The position numbers and the translations under genes are program-made. Positions 14,319 to 25,843 of a stretch of 64,000 nucleotides of DNA are shown in pieces; within the stretch, counting starts at the first letter, position 1; the number at the start of each line of letters is the position of its first letter. The stretch is from Cokeromyces recurvatus. Taxonomy: Eukaryota > Mucoromycota > Mucoromycetes > Mucorales > Mucoraceae. The DNA is taken from assembly GCF_025118155.1 (NCBI RefSeq), contig NW_026251407.1, forward strand, positions 248,001 to 312,000, given 5' to 3'. The notes under the pieces were generated by a model, which saw only the letters and a list, made by a program, of their open reading frames with translations, was not told the origin of the DNA and did no database searches.

Positions 14319-15639
14319 ATGACAAATACCACAACTTCAGGCCCTGAAATACATGCTTCAGTCTTGCAATTTTTATTAAATCATGGCTACATGGAATCTG
14401 TTGAAGCTTTTAAACGAGAAGCCCGTCATCAACTTGATCTATTATCTTCTGATGAATCTACTGATGTCCAACTTATTAATCGTTTATCTCAATTACAAAT
14501 TCAAAGGTATAGACATTTAAACCAAAAAAAAAAGAAAAACAAAGTCAATGCATTTATTAATAACAAACAATTCTATTAGGAGAGTTGATGAATTAAAGGA
14601 TGGAGATGGAGATTATTTTACAACCTTAACATCTGACTTGTTAGATATTCATTATAGTAATATTCTTACAGTTGCAATTGAACCTCAAACGCATATATTA
14701 GCAACAAGTTCAATTGATAAAACAGTAAAAATAAGCACTATGCTTTGCAAATCCAATACTCAAATAGCTCCAAGGACGTATTCTCATCATCAAGCACCTG
14801 TTTTGAGCATTGAATTTCATCCTCGCTTGCCTCAGCTGATGCTAACGACATCTATGGATGGCACAAGTGCGCTTGTCAATGTTTCCTTTGAAGAGAGTCT
14901 AAACGATCAAGAAGCAGAAAAAGTGGGGCTACATCAATTATTTAGAGATCATAAAAAATATGTAGTTCGTGGTTTGTTTTCACCTGTAGAGGGAAAATAC
15001 ATAGCTACTGCTTCTTATGATCGTACTGTGTGTATCTACAGTATGGAGCAAGAAGATGAAGCACAAAATCTACCCAATTATAAGTTAATAAAGCAAGTAG
15101 GACCCTTTATTGGTAATGTAGAGACGATATGTTTTGTAGATGAGATAACGTTAGTGATTGGAGTCAGGGATGATAACTATTTACATTATCTCAATCTGGA
15201 AACAATGCAGCAAGAACGTATCAATATGAACTCTACAGGAGATGACTGGGTATCTTTCTCACCTGTTTATATTTCAGTTTCCTCAGACGGAAGTCAATTA
15301 TTATGTACAACAGATCATGATAGTGGAAGAACAATCTTATTTGCAACAGGAGAATCAAGACAATTACAAAATTATTATATTAACGCGACAGATAATAAGT
15401 TTATTACAAGAAGACATGTATGGCATCCCTCTGGTCTTTATTTTTATGCTACAGGTAGTGACGATAATACTATTTCAGTTGTCGAGACTAAATCTGGACG
15501 CGTGATTACTAAATTAGCAGGACATAAAGCCATGATACGTTCATTAGTACTAGATTCTGAACTAGGACTTATTAGTGCCGGATATGATCATTCAGTCAAA
15601 CTCTGGTCAAAGCCATTAAATAATCTTTTAATAAGATAA
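14319..15639 (+). CDS. LisH-domain WD40-repeat protein
   Basis: Two exons, 14319-14506 and 14580-15639, give about 415 aa. The N-terminus (about residues 9-45, SVLQFLLNHGYMESVEAFKREA) is a LisH dimerisation motif. The second exon holds repeated WD40 blades, for example SSIDKTVKIS, SYDRTVCIYS, GSDDNTISVVE and the final AGYDHSVKLWSK, consistent with a seven-bladed propeller used as a protein-interaction platform. An in-frame ATG at 14244 would add a Tyr-rich stretch encoded by an ATT repeat, so I prefer ATG 14319. I cannot tie it to a named orthologue: it has no long CTLH or katanin-type region, and LIS1 or TBL1 identity is not supported. It is convergent with BCP1, 61 bp apart, across a CTTT repeat. 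Confidence 0.82.
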
Positions 15640-15650
15640 TAAAATTTTAT

Positions 15651-15651
15651 T

Positions 15652-15682
<31 letters not shown>
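15651..15682. repeat. CTTT microsatellite
   Basis: About eight tandem copies of a CTTT tetranucleotide lie between the convergent LisH-WD40 and BCP1 genes. Confidence 0.9.
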
Positions 15683-15700
15683 AATCTATTTATACATTAT

Positions 15701-16811
15701 TTAAACAGCTGCTGTAGATGAACAAGTCTTTGTGATTTCATTTACTAGGTCATCAAACTTTGATTTATGTACAAGTAAAAGTTTGCGACCTGGTGCAATA
15801 CCAAAATCAGAGAATGCGCGTCTTGAATCTGATGATTGTTCCTTTTCACTGTTAGTAAATTTAAAATCGAATTGATATTCAGCATATTTAGTAATGATTT
15901 CATCTTCGGATTGAAAATAAAATGTTTCTGTTGAATTCGTTGCTACAGCTTTGTCCTTCTTTTTTGCTGATGTCATTTCTTCTTCTTCTTCTTCATTATC
16001 TACATTTGAAGCCACTTCCTTATATGTTTTTGAAATAAACATATACCATTCAAATGTATAAGGCTCTTTCTATATATTATAATTAGATCATACATTTAAA
16101 ATAAAAATAAAAATACTTGCCTGCTTAACTGCATTTTTAACTTCTTCTTGCAACATGTTATACATAGGTGCCATAATTTCAACAGGCATATTAATGAAAC
16201 GTTCAGACACAACCCAGCCAACATGCTTATCTTCTAAATTTAATGATAAAATATCATTCACTGCTTTATGAACTTTTTCGTTCTTTTTCGGACATTTATT
16301 AGAAAGATAAGTGCATAACTGTTTAACGCCTTCTTTCTCCTTTTTTTTTTTAAAAAAAAAAAAAAAAAAGAGTTAGTAGATGCTCTTCAATGTATTCCCA
16401 TTCTTTTCTACCTTTTGTTGATTCAAATTAATAATGCTCAAAATAGCATATGGATCAGACTTTTGGTCATCAACTTTGACAGTTGTACCAACATGATTCT
16501 CCTCGATAATAATATCTGCAAAATCACTCAAATTAATCAATTCTGAATCAGATGAAAACAGTTGTGTTAGTAGTTTTTTTAAAGCTTGGAAATCAATTTC
16601 GTCTGGATTATAAAAATCAAAATCAACGTCAACAATTTCCTAAAGGCATTCCAGATAAGTGATTTTAAAAAAACAAGGTAGCTTATATTCCATTTACCTG
16701 AAGACCGTCATCAGAGTCTTCTTGTTCAGAATCTTGATGGGAAGCTAACCTTTTAAGAGGTTTATTGTCTTCTTCATCTACAGAGGCTTTTCTTTTCAAG
16801 CTCGTACTCAT
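15701..16811 (-). CDS. BCP1: Bcp1/BCCIP family protein
   Basis: Exons 16811-16698, 16639-16412, 16339-16121 and 16069-15701 encode about 309 aa, matching the size of fungal Bcp1. The family protects ribosomal protein L23 (uL14) and supports nuclear export steps in yeast; the human relative BCCIP binds BRCA2 and p21. Visible family blocks are VDVDFDFYNPDEIDFQALK, then SDFADIIIEENHVGTTVKVD, SDPYAILSIINLNQQK, and YTFEWYMFISKTYKEV near the end. The N-terminus is acidic, and a Glu run (EEEEEEM) lies inside the C-terminal region. The last intron (16070-16120) begins GC rather than GT (CAG|GCAAGT), a recognised minor class; both flanking exons read cleanly in phase 0. Confidence 0.92.
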
Positions 16812-16857
16812 TATCAATATGAAAAATAAAATAAAATAAGGAGTGAATTTATATTTT

Positions 16858-16892
<35 letters not shown>

Positions 16893-19008
16893 TTTTTTTT
16901 TTTTTCGTGTAAAAGTAGCTAGTGACTTGCAAAAAGGACCGTATCTAACCACCGCCACAAATTAGCATGATAGTAATATATTATTTTATGAACCAATGAG
17001 CACGTAGCTATATAAGCTGATTACCTCTAATCAGTTCAAAGAAATTTAACAGAGACTAAAAAGCTTCTTTTAACACACACACACACACACAAAAGAAAGT
17101 AATAATAATAATAAAAAGGAATGATTTCAAGGAGAGATAGGCAAAGATAACCAATCAATCATGAAGAAGCAAACATTAGACAGAAGAAAAAAAAATAAAC
17201 TATGTAGTCCATTTATTTCAAGATGGAGTATATGAATAAGTCAGCAGATAAACAAAGAAGAGACTGTATTAAAGGTTTTAGGCTTTTTTTCTTTTTCCCT
17301 TTTTTTTTAGTAGTTGATTAAGGAAAAAGGGAGACGATTTAGCAATAGTTGATGGTATTTGGAGTCAACGGTGCATATGGGGACATATCATAGAATAATC
17401 AAAAGTAAAATTATAATAAAGATGATAAAGACATAGCTAAGGAACACTATTAAGAAGTCTTCCAAGATACTAACAAAGGACGCAATTACACTCAATATGG
17501 GCCATTGTAAATAAAGGATTTGATCCTGCTCTAAAGAAGAGTGGCAAGCTGGGGCCAGTTTAAGGCTAATATCATTACTGAGTCAAGTAAACTTATTCTA
17601 TAAGAACTGTTAATGTAACTGCTCATTAAAGATATGATCATCGATAGTATTTAATAACAGACTACGTAATTGCCAGAGAGGATACTTTATGAGTTTGTAC
17701 CAATGTGAGTAGTAGGAAAAAGTTTCAATATGTGGTAGTAAAATATGATTAAGGTAATTCCATTAAACGAAGAAGAAAGTTTATTCGTATGAAGGAAATC
17801 AGGTAAGTTTGCTAATTGTAAGAAATTCGTATGACTCTTTATTATAAGGAAATTTATGGCTTAGGGATAAGGAATTAAAAACCTGAGCAGGGAAATATAA
17901 AATGATCAATGACTGATTGAATGGGTTATACCATGTAAGACTTTGTACATTTCAAAAGTCAAGAAGGATAACTCGATACTCTAGGAATAATATTAAACGT
18001 GCCTTTTTGGTGATAGTAAACCGAGCACGTATCGATATGAAATAAATTCATTTAGCTTAATGGTTTCTTATCTTTACAATAGCGTAAATTCATTTTATTT
18101 TTGATGCTTGAGAGTAATTACTCTATGAATACTCATGTCTTTTGTCTTACATTGTTAACATTTAATTCTTCTGTATGTCAATTAAGGTAGATAATGTATG
18201 GCTCAAAGAACATGTGTCATATTTTCAATCATTCCTTTCGTTAACACTGATATTCTCAGGAACAATAAAATAGGAGAAACAAAATGTCTAAAAAAGACGT
18301 CAACAAAATTACCAATCAATTTTAATCAACTTTACTAAATGAGAAACGAAATTCCGTTAATTGAAATTAAAAAAGTTCGCCTATTAGGATATAAAACTTT
18401 GCTGAATAGAATTAAGAATGTACCATTTAACACAGTGAGTACTGTATAATCTATAAATTTAAATTTGAGTACAGCCTGGTTCTTAAATAAGTAGTATGTT
18501 TTCTTGAGAGGGTATGTTATAATTAAATAATAAATTCAGGTCAACTATTGATTTTTTTTTCTTTTCTTTTTTTTTTAGGTCTGAAGATGATTCTTAGGGA
18601 AAACAAAAAATAAAAGTAAATGCTATGGATAAAAACTCATTCATTTACAAGAGACAAGAACATATTTTATCTGCCTGTGCTGATCATCGAAAAATTGTAC
18701 TACTAAGCAATATTTTAGAAGAACGACCATGGAAAAATAAGTTGGTCGGACTAAAAAATTGGATTCTACAATCTGCAGCAGCAGCATGATTACTGTTCAA
18801 CTGGAACTTTATGCAAAGAAATATTTTCGTAGTATAAAAATAGAACTCTTTTCTCCCCCCCCCAAAAAAAAACAAAAACAAAATACAATAATAAGACTCC
18901 GCCCTTTTTTCGTCGTCGGAAGGAAAGATGCTGAGTGAAATATAGTTAACGGAACTGGGCATGCATTTTCCTTTTTCCTCATACCAATTTCTTTTTTAAT
19001 AAGGCAAA
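16812..19008. other. Gene-free 2.2 kb upstream of EF2
   Basis: Contains an ATTT microsatellite at about 16855-16894, a CA repeat at 17075-17091, and otherwise unstructured AT-rich sequence. No frame looks conserved on either strand. The last few hundred bases should include the EF2 promoter and 5' leader; a C run and A run at 18855-18869 is the most distinctive local feature. It may hide a decayed repeat that I cannot recognise. Confidence 0.45.
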
Positions 19009-21808
19009 ATGGGTACGTTAAAATGAATAGAATGGAGAGAGAATAGAACATCCATCTTCAGTGGAAGTGATAAAAGATGGATGAAAAGCGATTCAAGTTT
19101 AGAATTTAAAACTAATATTCAATATTTTGTTTATTTTATATATGCATAATTTACTTTCTTAATTCTTATTTCGTGACATTTAGTTGTAAGTACTCTTTTC
19201 TTTTTCTCCCCTCCCCAGTCATTATCATTTTAAATGCATCGAATGTCGATTTTAATTATATATTTGTGTTCATTATTAGAATTTCACTATTGAAGAAATC
19301 CGTGGTTTGATGGACAAGGTTACCAATGTCCGTAACATGTCCGTCATTGCTCACGTCGATCACGGTAAGTCTACCTTATCTGATTCCTTGGTCTCCAAGG
19401 CTGGTATTATTTCTTCTGGTCGTGCTGGTGAAGCTCGTTTCATGGATACTCGTAAGGATGAACAAGAACGTGGTATTACTATCAAGTCTACCGCTATCTC
19501 CATGTATTTCCAATTGGAAAATGAAGAAGACATCAAGGAAATTAAGGGTCAAAAGACTGATGGTTCCGCTTTCTTGATTAACTTGATCGATTCTCCTGGT
19601 CACGTCGATTTCTCTTCTGAAGTTACTGCCGCTCTTCGTGTTACTGATGGTGCCCTTGTTGTCGTTGACTGTATTGATGGTGTCTGTGTCCAAACTGAAA
19701 CTGTCTTGCGTCAAGCTTTGACTGAACGTATCAAGCCTGTTATCTGTCTCAACAAGGTTGATCGTGCTCTTCTCGAACTTCAATTGGACAAGGAAGAACT
19801 TTACAACTCTTTTGCTCGTACTATTGAATCCGTTAACGTCATCATCTCTACCTACGTTGATGAAGCTCTTGGTGACTGTCAAGTCTACCCTGAAAAGGGT
19901 ACCGTTGCTTTCGCCTCTGGTCTTCACGGTTGGGGTTTCACTCTTCGTCAATTCGCTATCCGTTATGCCAAGAAGTTTGGTGTTGATAAGGAGAAGATGA
20001 TGAACAAGCTCTGGGGTGAAAACTACTTCAACCCTAAGACTAAGAAGTGGACTACTAAGAGCACTGATGCTAGTGGTAACCAACTCGAACGTGCTTTCAA
20101 CATGTTCGTCTTGGACCCTATCTACCGTCTCTTTGATTCTATCATGAACTTCAAGAAGGATCAAACTAAGGTTCTTTTGGAAAAGTTGGAAATCAGTCTT
20201 GCTAGTGATGAAAAGGATTTGGAAGGTAAGGCCCTTCTTAAGGTCGTTATGCGTAAGTTCTTGCCTTGTGGTGATGCTCTTTTGGAAATGATCTGTATCC
20301 ACCTTCCTTCTCCTGTCACCTCTCAAGCTTACCGTTACCAACAATTGTATGAAGGTCCTGTTGATGACGAATGTGCCGTCGGTATCCGTAACTGTGACCC
20401 CAACGGTCCTCTTATGCTTTACGTCTCTAAGATGGTTCCTACCTCTGATAAGGGTCGTTTCTATGCCTTCGGTCGTGTCTTCTCTGGTACCGTCCGTGCT
20501 GGTTTGAAGGTCCGTATCCAAGGTCCTAACTATGTTCCTGGTTCCAAGACTGATCTTGCTGTTAAGTCCATCCAACGTACTGTTCTTATGATGGGTCGTA
20601 ACGTTGAAGCTATTGAAGACTGTCCTGCCGGTAACATTATCGGTCTTGTTGGTGTTGATCAATTCTTGGTTAAGTCTGGTACTATCACCACTTCTGAAGT
20701 CGCTCACAACATGAAGGTCATGAAGTTCTCTGTCTCCCCTGTCGTCCAAGTTGCTGTCGATGTTAAGAATGCCAATGATCTTCCTAAGCTTGTTGAAGGT
20801 CTTAAGCGTCTTGCCAAGTCTGATCCTTGTGTCTTGACTTACACTTCTGACTCTGGTGAACACATCGTTGCTGGTGCTGGTGAACTTCACCTTGAAATTT
20901 GTTTGAAGGATCTTGAAGAAGATCACGCTCAAGTTCCTCTCAAGACTGGTGACCCTGTTGTCCAATACCGTGAAACTGTTACTGCTGAATCTAGCATTGA
21001 CTGTCTTTCCAAGTCTCCTAACAAGCACAACCGTATCTATATGCGTGCTTTGCCCTTGAACGAAGAACTCGCTGATGAAATCGAAGCTGGTAAGATTTCT
21101 GCCAAGGACGATTTCAAGGCTCGTGCTCGTATTCTTGCCGACAAGTACGAATGGGATGTCTCTGAAGCTCGTAAGATTTGGTGTTTCGGTCCTGATGGTA
21201 CTGGTCCCAACGTCATGGTTGATATTACCAAGCAAGTCCAATACCTTGGTGAAATCAAGGATTCTTGTGTTGCTGCCTTCCAATGGGCTACTAAGGAAGG
21301 TCCTATTGCTGATGAAAACCTCCGTGGTTGTCGTTTCAACATTCTTGATGTCACTCTTCACGCTGATGCTATCCATCGTGGTGGTGGTCAAATCATTCCT
21401 ACCTGTCGTCGTGTCGTCTACGCCTCTGTCTTGACTGCCTCTCCTGGTATTCAAGAACCTGTCTACTTGGTCGAAATCCAATGTCCTGACTCTGCTATTG
21501 GTGGTATTTACTCTTGTCTCAACAGACGTCGTGGTCAAGTCTTCTCTGAAGAACAAAAGCCTGGTACCCCTATGATGAACGTCAAGGCTTACTTGCCTGT
21601 TAACGAATCCTTCGGTTTCACTGCTGATCTTCGTGCTGCCACTGGTGGTCAAGCCTTCCCTCAAGCTGTCTTCGATCACTGGCAACTTATGTCCGGTGAC
21701 CCATTGGAACCCGGAAACAAGGTCTACGATATCATTCGTGCTGTTCGTAAGAGAAAGGGTCTTACTGAAGATATTCCTGGTCTTGACAAGTACTATGATA
21801 AGCTTTAA
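19009..21808 (+). CDS. EFT: Translation elongation factor 2
   Basis: GTPase that drives ribosomal translocation in the cytosol. The large exon 19280-21808 encodes nearly all of the protein. It shows the G1 motif AHVDHGKST, a switch II motif DSPGHVDF, the NKVD motif (LNKVDR), and the diphthamide loop [13 protein letters not shown], whose His is the diphtheria-toxin target residue. The exon begins with [13 protein letters not shown], one or two residues short of the family start MVNFT. My model adds ATGG (19009-19012, after AAA, donor GTACGT) and a 2-nt exon TT (19184-19185, acceptor TTTAG, donor GTAAGT), giving MVNFT and 844 aa, the family length. The codon use is extremely biased (GGT, CGT, TCT, GCT), as expected for a very highly expressed gene. 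The 5' exon model is inferred; the large exon is certain. Confidence 0.95.
19049..19083 (+). other. Perfect 10-bp hairpin in the EF2 leader intron
   Basis: CATCCATCTT at 19049-19058 is perfectly complementary to AAGATGGATG at 19074-19083, with a 15-nt loop. It lies in the proposed first intron of EF2, about 35 nt after the donor. It could bring the donor closer to the distal splice sites or be chance. The complementarity is seen directly; the role is speculation. Confidence 0.5.
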
Positions 21809-22064
21809 ATGATTTTTTTTTTAATTTTATTATGGGAAAAAAAAAGGATCTATATATATATACATATATAAAAAGATGGGAAATCAAATAATAATATTTT
21901 AATCTATTGCCATTTTGTTTAATAATATACACATGTACACATACACATTTTGTTATGATTTTTATGTATATGAAATAAAGAAATCATATAAATATATATT
22001 TTGCATTTATTACATTTGTTATTACATTTATTTAAGATATATGCATATATGTATATATAATTCT

Positions 22065-24199
22065 TCACCAATGACTAGCCAGGTGTGCATTATTATTTAT
22101 AAGATAATCTCTAATATGCGGTGGTATATTATTCCATTTATCATGCCAAATCTTCTTCTTCTTCTTTTCTACATTATTGTTTTCAAATTGTTCTTTTCTT
22201 TTTGATCTCTTTACTCGTTCCTTTTCTTCTAAAACCGACAAAGCAGCAAGACCAGTTATTTTTTCTAAACTCTGAATATGACAAGAGGACTGAATAAACT
22301 CGTAAGCTAATACACGCCTTTTAGTTGCAACATACAGATAACATCCATCTTTGGACCACTGTAGTCCATTGATCTTGGCCAGTATTCTCAACCTTCGACT
22401 CTTTTCACCACGAAAGGAGACCATGGTAATCTCTTGACGCGCAAATATATGCAGTGTATGATAGATAGCCTCATTTCCTTTTACACAAGAACTTGTACAT
22501 ACATGACCTTCACTATCCGTCGTTTGTCGATCAAAGTCCAAGACACGAAATAAACGAGTTGGTTCATTTTGATCGATACAGGTATCCAAGTCAACCGTGT
22601 GTAGATAGCCATAACGATTTGAGAAAGCCAAGACACCTTCACGTTCTGGATGAAATTGTATAGCATATGTGTACCCTCCAGCATCGATACGGTAAAGCAT
22701 TTCGAATCGAGGCTTTGTGCGCCAGACAAAGACATTATTATGTGTATCTGATGTGTGTGCAAAATACAGAGAAGATTTGCTCCAGGCAACATATTGAGAA
22801 GACAAAAAGGGTAAGGTTGTCGTAGTGGTGGTGGTGGTTGTTGTTGTTTTATGGATGGTATCATTTAATAGGATAGATGATGGTATCTTTAATTTCTCGG
22901 GCAAACTAAAAATAATTTGATCTCGCTCGTCAAATGAAATTTCCGAATGAAAGACACAGGCAGCATCACCTATACAAATAAGATGTTTGCCATCTGGACT
23001 GACTTTAGCATCGTTAATGGGGACTCGATCGAAGGAGCGAATATGATGATATTGGAGATGACAAGTAGATGCAACGGTGTTATGCGCCAAAAATGAGGAA
23101 TAATGTTGCTGACAGTGTTGATGATGAGGTAGATGATATACGAGCACGCCAGCGTCATTTAAAGAAGCTATCAAGTAATGATTATAATAATAATCTCCTG
23201 ACGTTAATAAATCAATTCTTTTCCATCGTACAATTTGAACAGAGTTTGTCATTAATAAGACGTTGTCTTTACTTTTGAATTTAGTGCCCCATATTTTAAT
23301 AGGCTTTTGATCCTCCTCCATACAGCAGTAAAGCTCAAATTCTCCTTCAATACCTCCGATTGCCATATAGCCATATTTTTCTACTATACACATAGGCTCA
23401 TAGGTCAAAGAATGATAGGATTGTTTGGGTAAAATAGTAGGAAATTGAGATCGTTTAAGATATTTGGTGTAAGGAATAAAGTTTGATATTAAAGTGTTAC
23501 TGGTAGTTGAAGTTTTGTTGTTTATACATTCATTATTTTGTCTTTTTTCTTCTTCTAAATGATGGTTTATAGAAGCATGTGTCTCGATAAATTTACTACT
23601 CCCAGAGGTTGTAACATTTTTTGAATACTAATGGAATTATCATCACTGTCCAGCCATGTCGTGTTATTATCTATATTATAAGGTGATGATGATGATGACG
23701 TGGTATCAACCATCAGACCATCATAGTTTCCACATTCAATAATTCGATCCTTATAGATAGTATGAAGCTTCTCAGAAGAACCGAAATCGGATAAAACAAG
23801 TGATAAAGCATTTGCCGACTGGTCGTGATTCGTTGTGGAACTAGAAACAGGTAATTGTCTAGGCCACCCCTTCTCCTTTTTCCAAAATGATTCTTGTTTC
23901 CACGGTGTATTGATACTATTTAATTCTTTCTGCTTCAATTTTATAAACTGTGTTAAATTCATATCGTTTGATTGCCAAGTGAAATCGTTTGTGCTGTAAG
24001 GGTCCTCATCCCACATATCAAAACCATCAGTAGATGAAGAAAAAGATAGCTCGGATGCGTTTGAATCATTATCATCTTCATCTCTATAAACTGCTTTACG
24101 AGGCCCAATGTATTCATAATCAAGCGAATAGTCAGATTCCTCATCATCTTCATTTTCAACTGATATTATATTATCTGTAATAAGCTGTGAGTATTCCAT
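22065..24199 (-). CDS. WD40-like protein with DUF2415-type C-terminal region
   Basis: Best model is two exons, 24199-23629 and 23554-22065, about 686 aa, with a 74-nt intron (donor GTATTC, acceptor TTTAG) that reconciles two long open frames. The N-terminal 190 residues are acidic and Ser-rich and probably disordered. The second exon contains beta-propeller-like repeats (SPDGKHLICIGDAACVF, YVAWSKSSLYFAHTSD, NVFVWRTKPRFEMLYRID). It also contains a block, AIQFHPEREGVLAFSNRYG, that resembles uncharacterised fungal WD40 proteins of the DUF2415 group. A Thr run near the middle is encoded by ACC/ACA repeats. The donor is not ideal, so a frameshift in the sequence is an alternative to the intron. 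The biochemical role is unknown. It is convergent with EF2, 256 bp apart. Confidence 0.72.
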
Positions 24200-24319
24200 A
24201 ATGAATATATGAATAATATAACAAGAAAGAAGAACATAAAAAAAAAAAAAAAAGTTCTTGTTACTTTAACTTTAATTTGTTCTGAATTCAAAATTGATTA
24301 TCTTCCTTTTCTGTTTATG

Positions 24320-24790
24320 TACAGTGAGAACGGTAAATTTTGTCACTTTGAGAAAATTAAATGTCCGTAACCAAAAAAAAAAAAAAAATGTCACTAACCC
24401 AAAAATGATTGTCCCTTTATGTCTAGAAATTTTGTCCTTTTGAAATAAAAGAAATGTCACAACAAGTTAAATTGAATTGATCTAAAAATGTGTGTATTTT
24501 TTTGACTTCAAAATGATTGGAATGGAATTTTATTATAACATTGAATGATTTGTCGTTTAGAATGACTGGCAAAGTTGTATAGAATTTCAGCAGGTATGGC
24601 ATTACATGCCTCAACAATTCTATCAGACAATTTTTCTTCAGTCAACAGTTTGTGGCATTTCAATTTTCCTTTTAACATTGCCCCAAAACTGTTCAATTGG
24701 GTTTAATTTAAGCGAATATGGAGGCAGATACATCGGCTTATAGCCACGACTTTCGATTTTCCTCATCATCGGTCCATTTCACTGCTTAGA
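24320..24790 (-). mobile_element. Truncated Tc1/mariner transposon, 3' end only
   Basis: The end at 24320 has the TA-CAGTGAGAACGG form typical of a Tc1/mariner terminus inserted at a TA dinucleotide. Reading the minus strand inward, a transposase C-terminus is plain: RGYKPMYLPPYS, LNPIEQFWGNVKRKIEMP (third catalytic acidic residue in NPIE), then, after a frameshift, EEKLSDRIVEACNAIP and HSKRQIIQCYN. The frame is broken near 24655. The sequence loses homology at a poly-A run near 24799, and I find no matching inverted terminus to the right. The copy therefore lacks its 5' half and cannot encode an active enzyme. Confidence 0.75.
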
Positions 24791-25477
24791 GAAAATAAAA
24801 AAAAAAAAAAAAATCAACAGGTCCATTTTCCTGAATGGGTCCTGCTTGGCTCAATACATTCCCATGCCAATTGGTGGCCTATAAAAGAGCACTTCAAGAA
24901 TTTAAAACTATTCTTTTCAACATTTTATTATTAATGGTTGAAGATATAACCAGAGAACAAGCACTATGCATTTTCTTTTGCTTGAAGCACACTGAATCTA
25001 ACGTAACTATAGCTCTAAAAAAAGCGGGAACGATTAAAGATGTCGACGTTTTCTTTGAAGAAAATCCATATAAACCTTTGTTACATTGTAATGAAAGAAT
25101 CAGTTCAAATCCTTTGAAATATAAAAGATATCGTAGCAGCTTGCATTTGGTAGAAAACCATGTAGATTAGAAAACTCAAATTTTGTAATTTCAATTGTTT
25201 ATTAATAAAAAAAAAAAAAAAGAACTACTGTCCTAATTGATAGTATACGCCTACTTTCCCACATCTATTTACCCCTTTGTTTTAAAGCTGGGCGACAATT
25301 AAACAGTTTAAGATTCTCAGGCTTGTTCAGCAACTGGACACTATTGAAATACTTAAACTGATTTTCATAAAAGAATTGACCAATAAATACTTTTTGTAGG
25401 CTTGAGTTGTTTCTGGATACAAAATTTTTGTAAGTTTATTACTATTTTAGAATTTACGCTCTTTGTTACCTTCATAA

Positions 25478-25843
25478 TTATTCAAGATCTGTATGGTTAG
25501 TGGTGAAGCCAGCATAATCAATTGATATAACGCATATTTTTGGGCTGTTGTTTAAAAACTCCAAAAAATCTACTGTGCTTCCATGAGCGTTATTCAATTG
25601 TGACAAGATCTGGTTTACATCTCTCACATCGCGCTTTGGAAACATTTGCTTCGCTGTACTAAGGACTTTACCCACTAATGATTTTTTGTACAATATATCT
25701 ATCATCCTTTGTAAGCAACTGACTCTGTTTTCTGTATTCCCAACGGATTTTCTGCAATAACCAATCACTTGATATCCTTCTTTCTTTATTTCATTTATTA
25801 TCTGATGGTGTTTTGGCAATACTTCGATACTATTTTTTACCAC
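25478..25843 (-). pseudogene. Fragment resembling a serine-recombinase (resolvase) domain
   Basis: A single minus-strand frame of about 120 codons contains YQVIGYCRKSVGN, which resembles the Y-x-R-x-S start of the serine recombinase catalytic fold. A Q/R-rich helix (NRVSCLQRMIDILYKK) follows, and later VISIDYAGFTTNHTDL, placed where resolvases carry their second catalytic strand. There is no start codon in a good context and no DNA-binding tail, and upstream sequence to about 25980 looks like a frame-shifted continuation. Serine transposases of IS607 type have been reported in early-diverging fungi, which makes the idea plausible, but the match is by eye and weak. It may instead be an unnamed repeat protein common in these fungi. 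Confidence 0.35.

Noticed and set aside
19376..21685. 769-codon open frame antisense to EF2
   Set aside because: It mirrors the EF2 exon; extreme codon bias (few antisense stop trinucleotides) opens this frame, and its Ser/Thr/Arg-rich translation has no domain.
22481..22864. 127-codon minus-strand open frame
   Set aside because: Lies in another frame of the WD40 gene's main exon; shadow frame.
24835..25170. 111-codon plus-strand open frame
   Set aside because: No recognisable domain, and its 5' part overlaps sequence that looks like transposon on the other strand. A captured gene fragment cannot be excluded.
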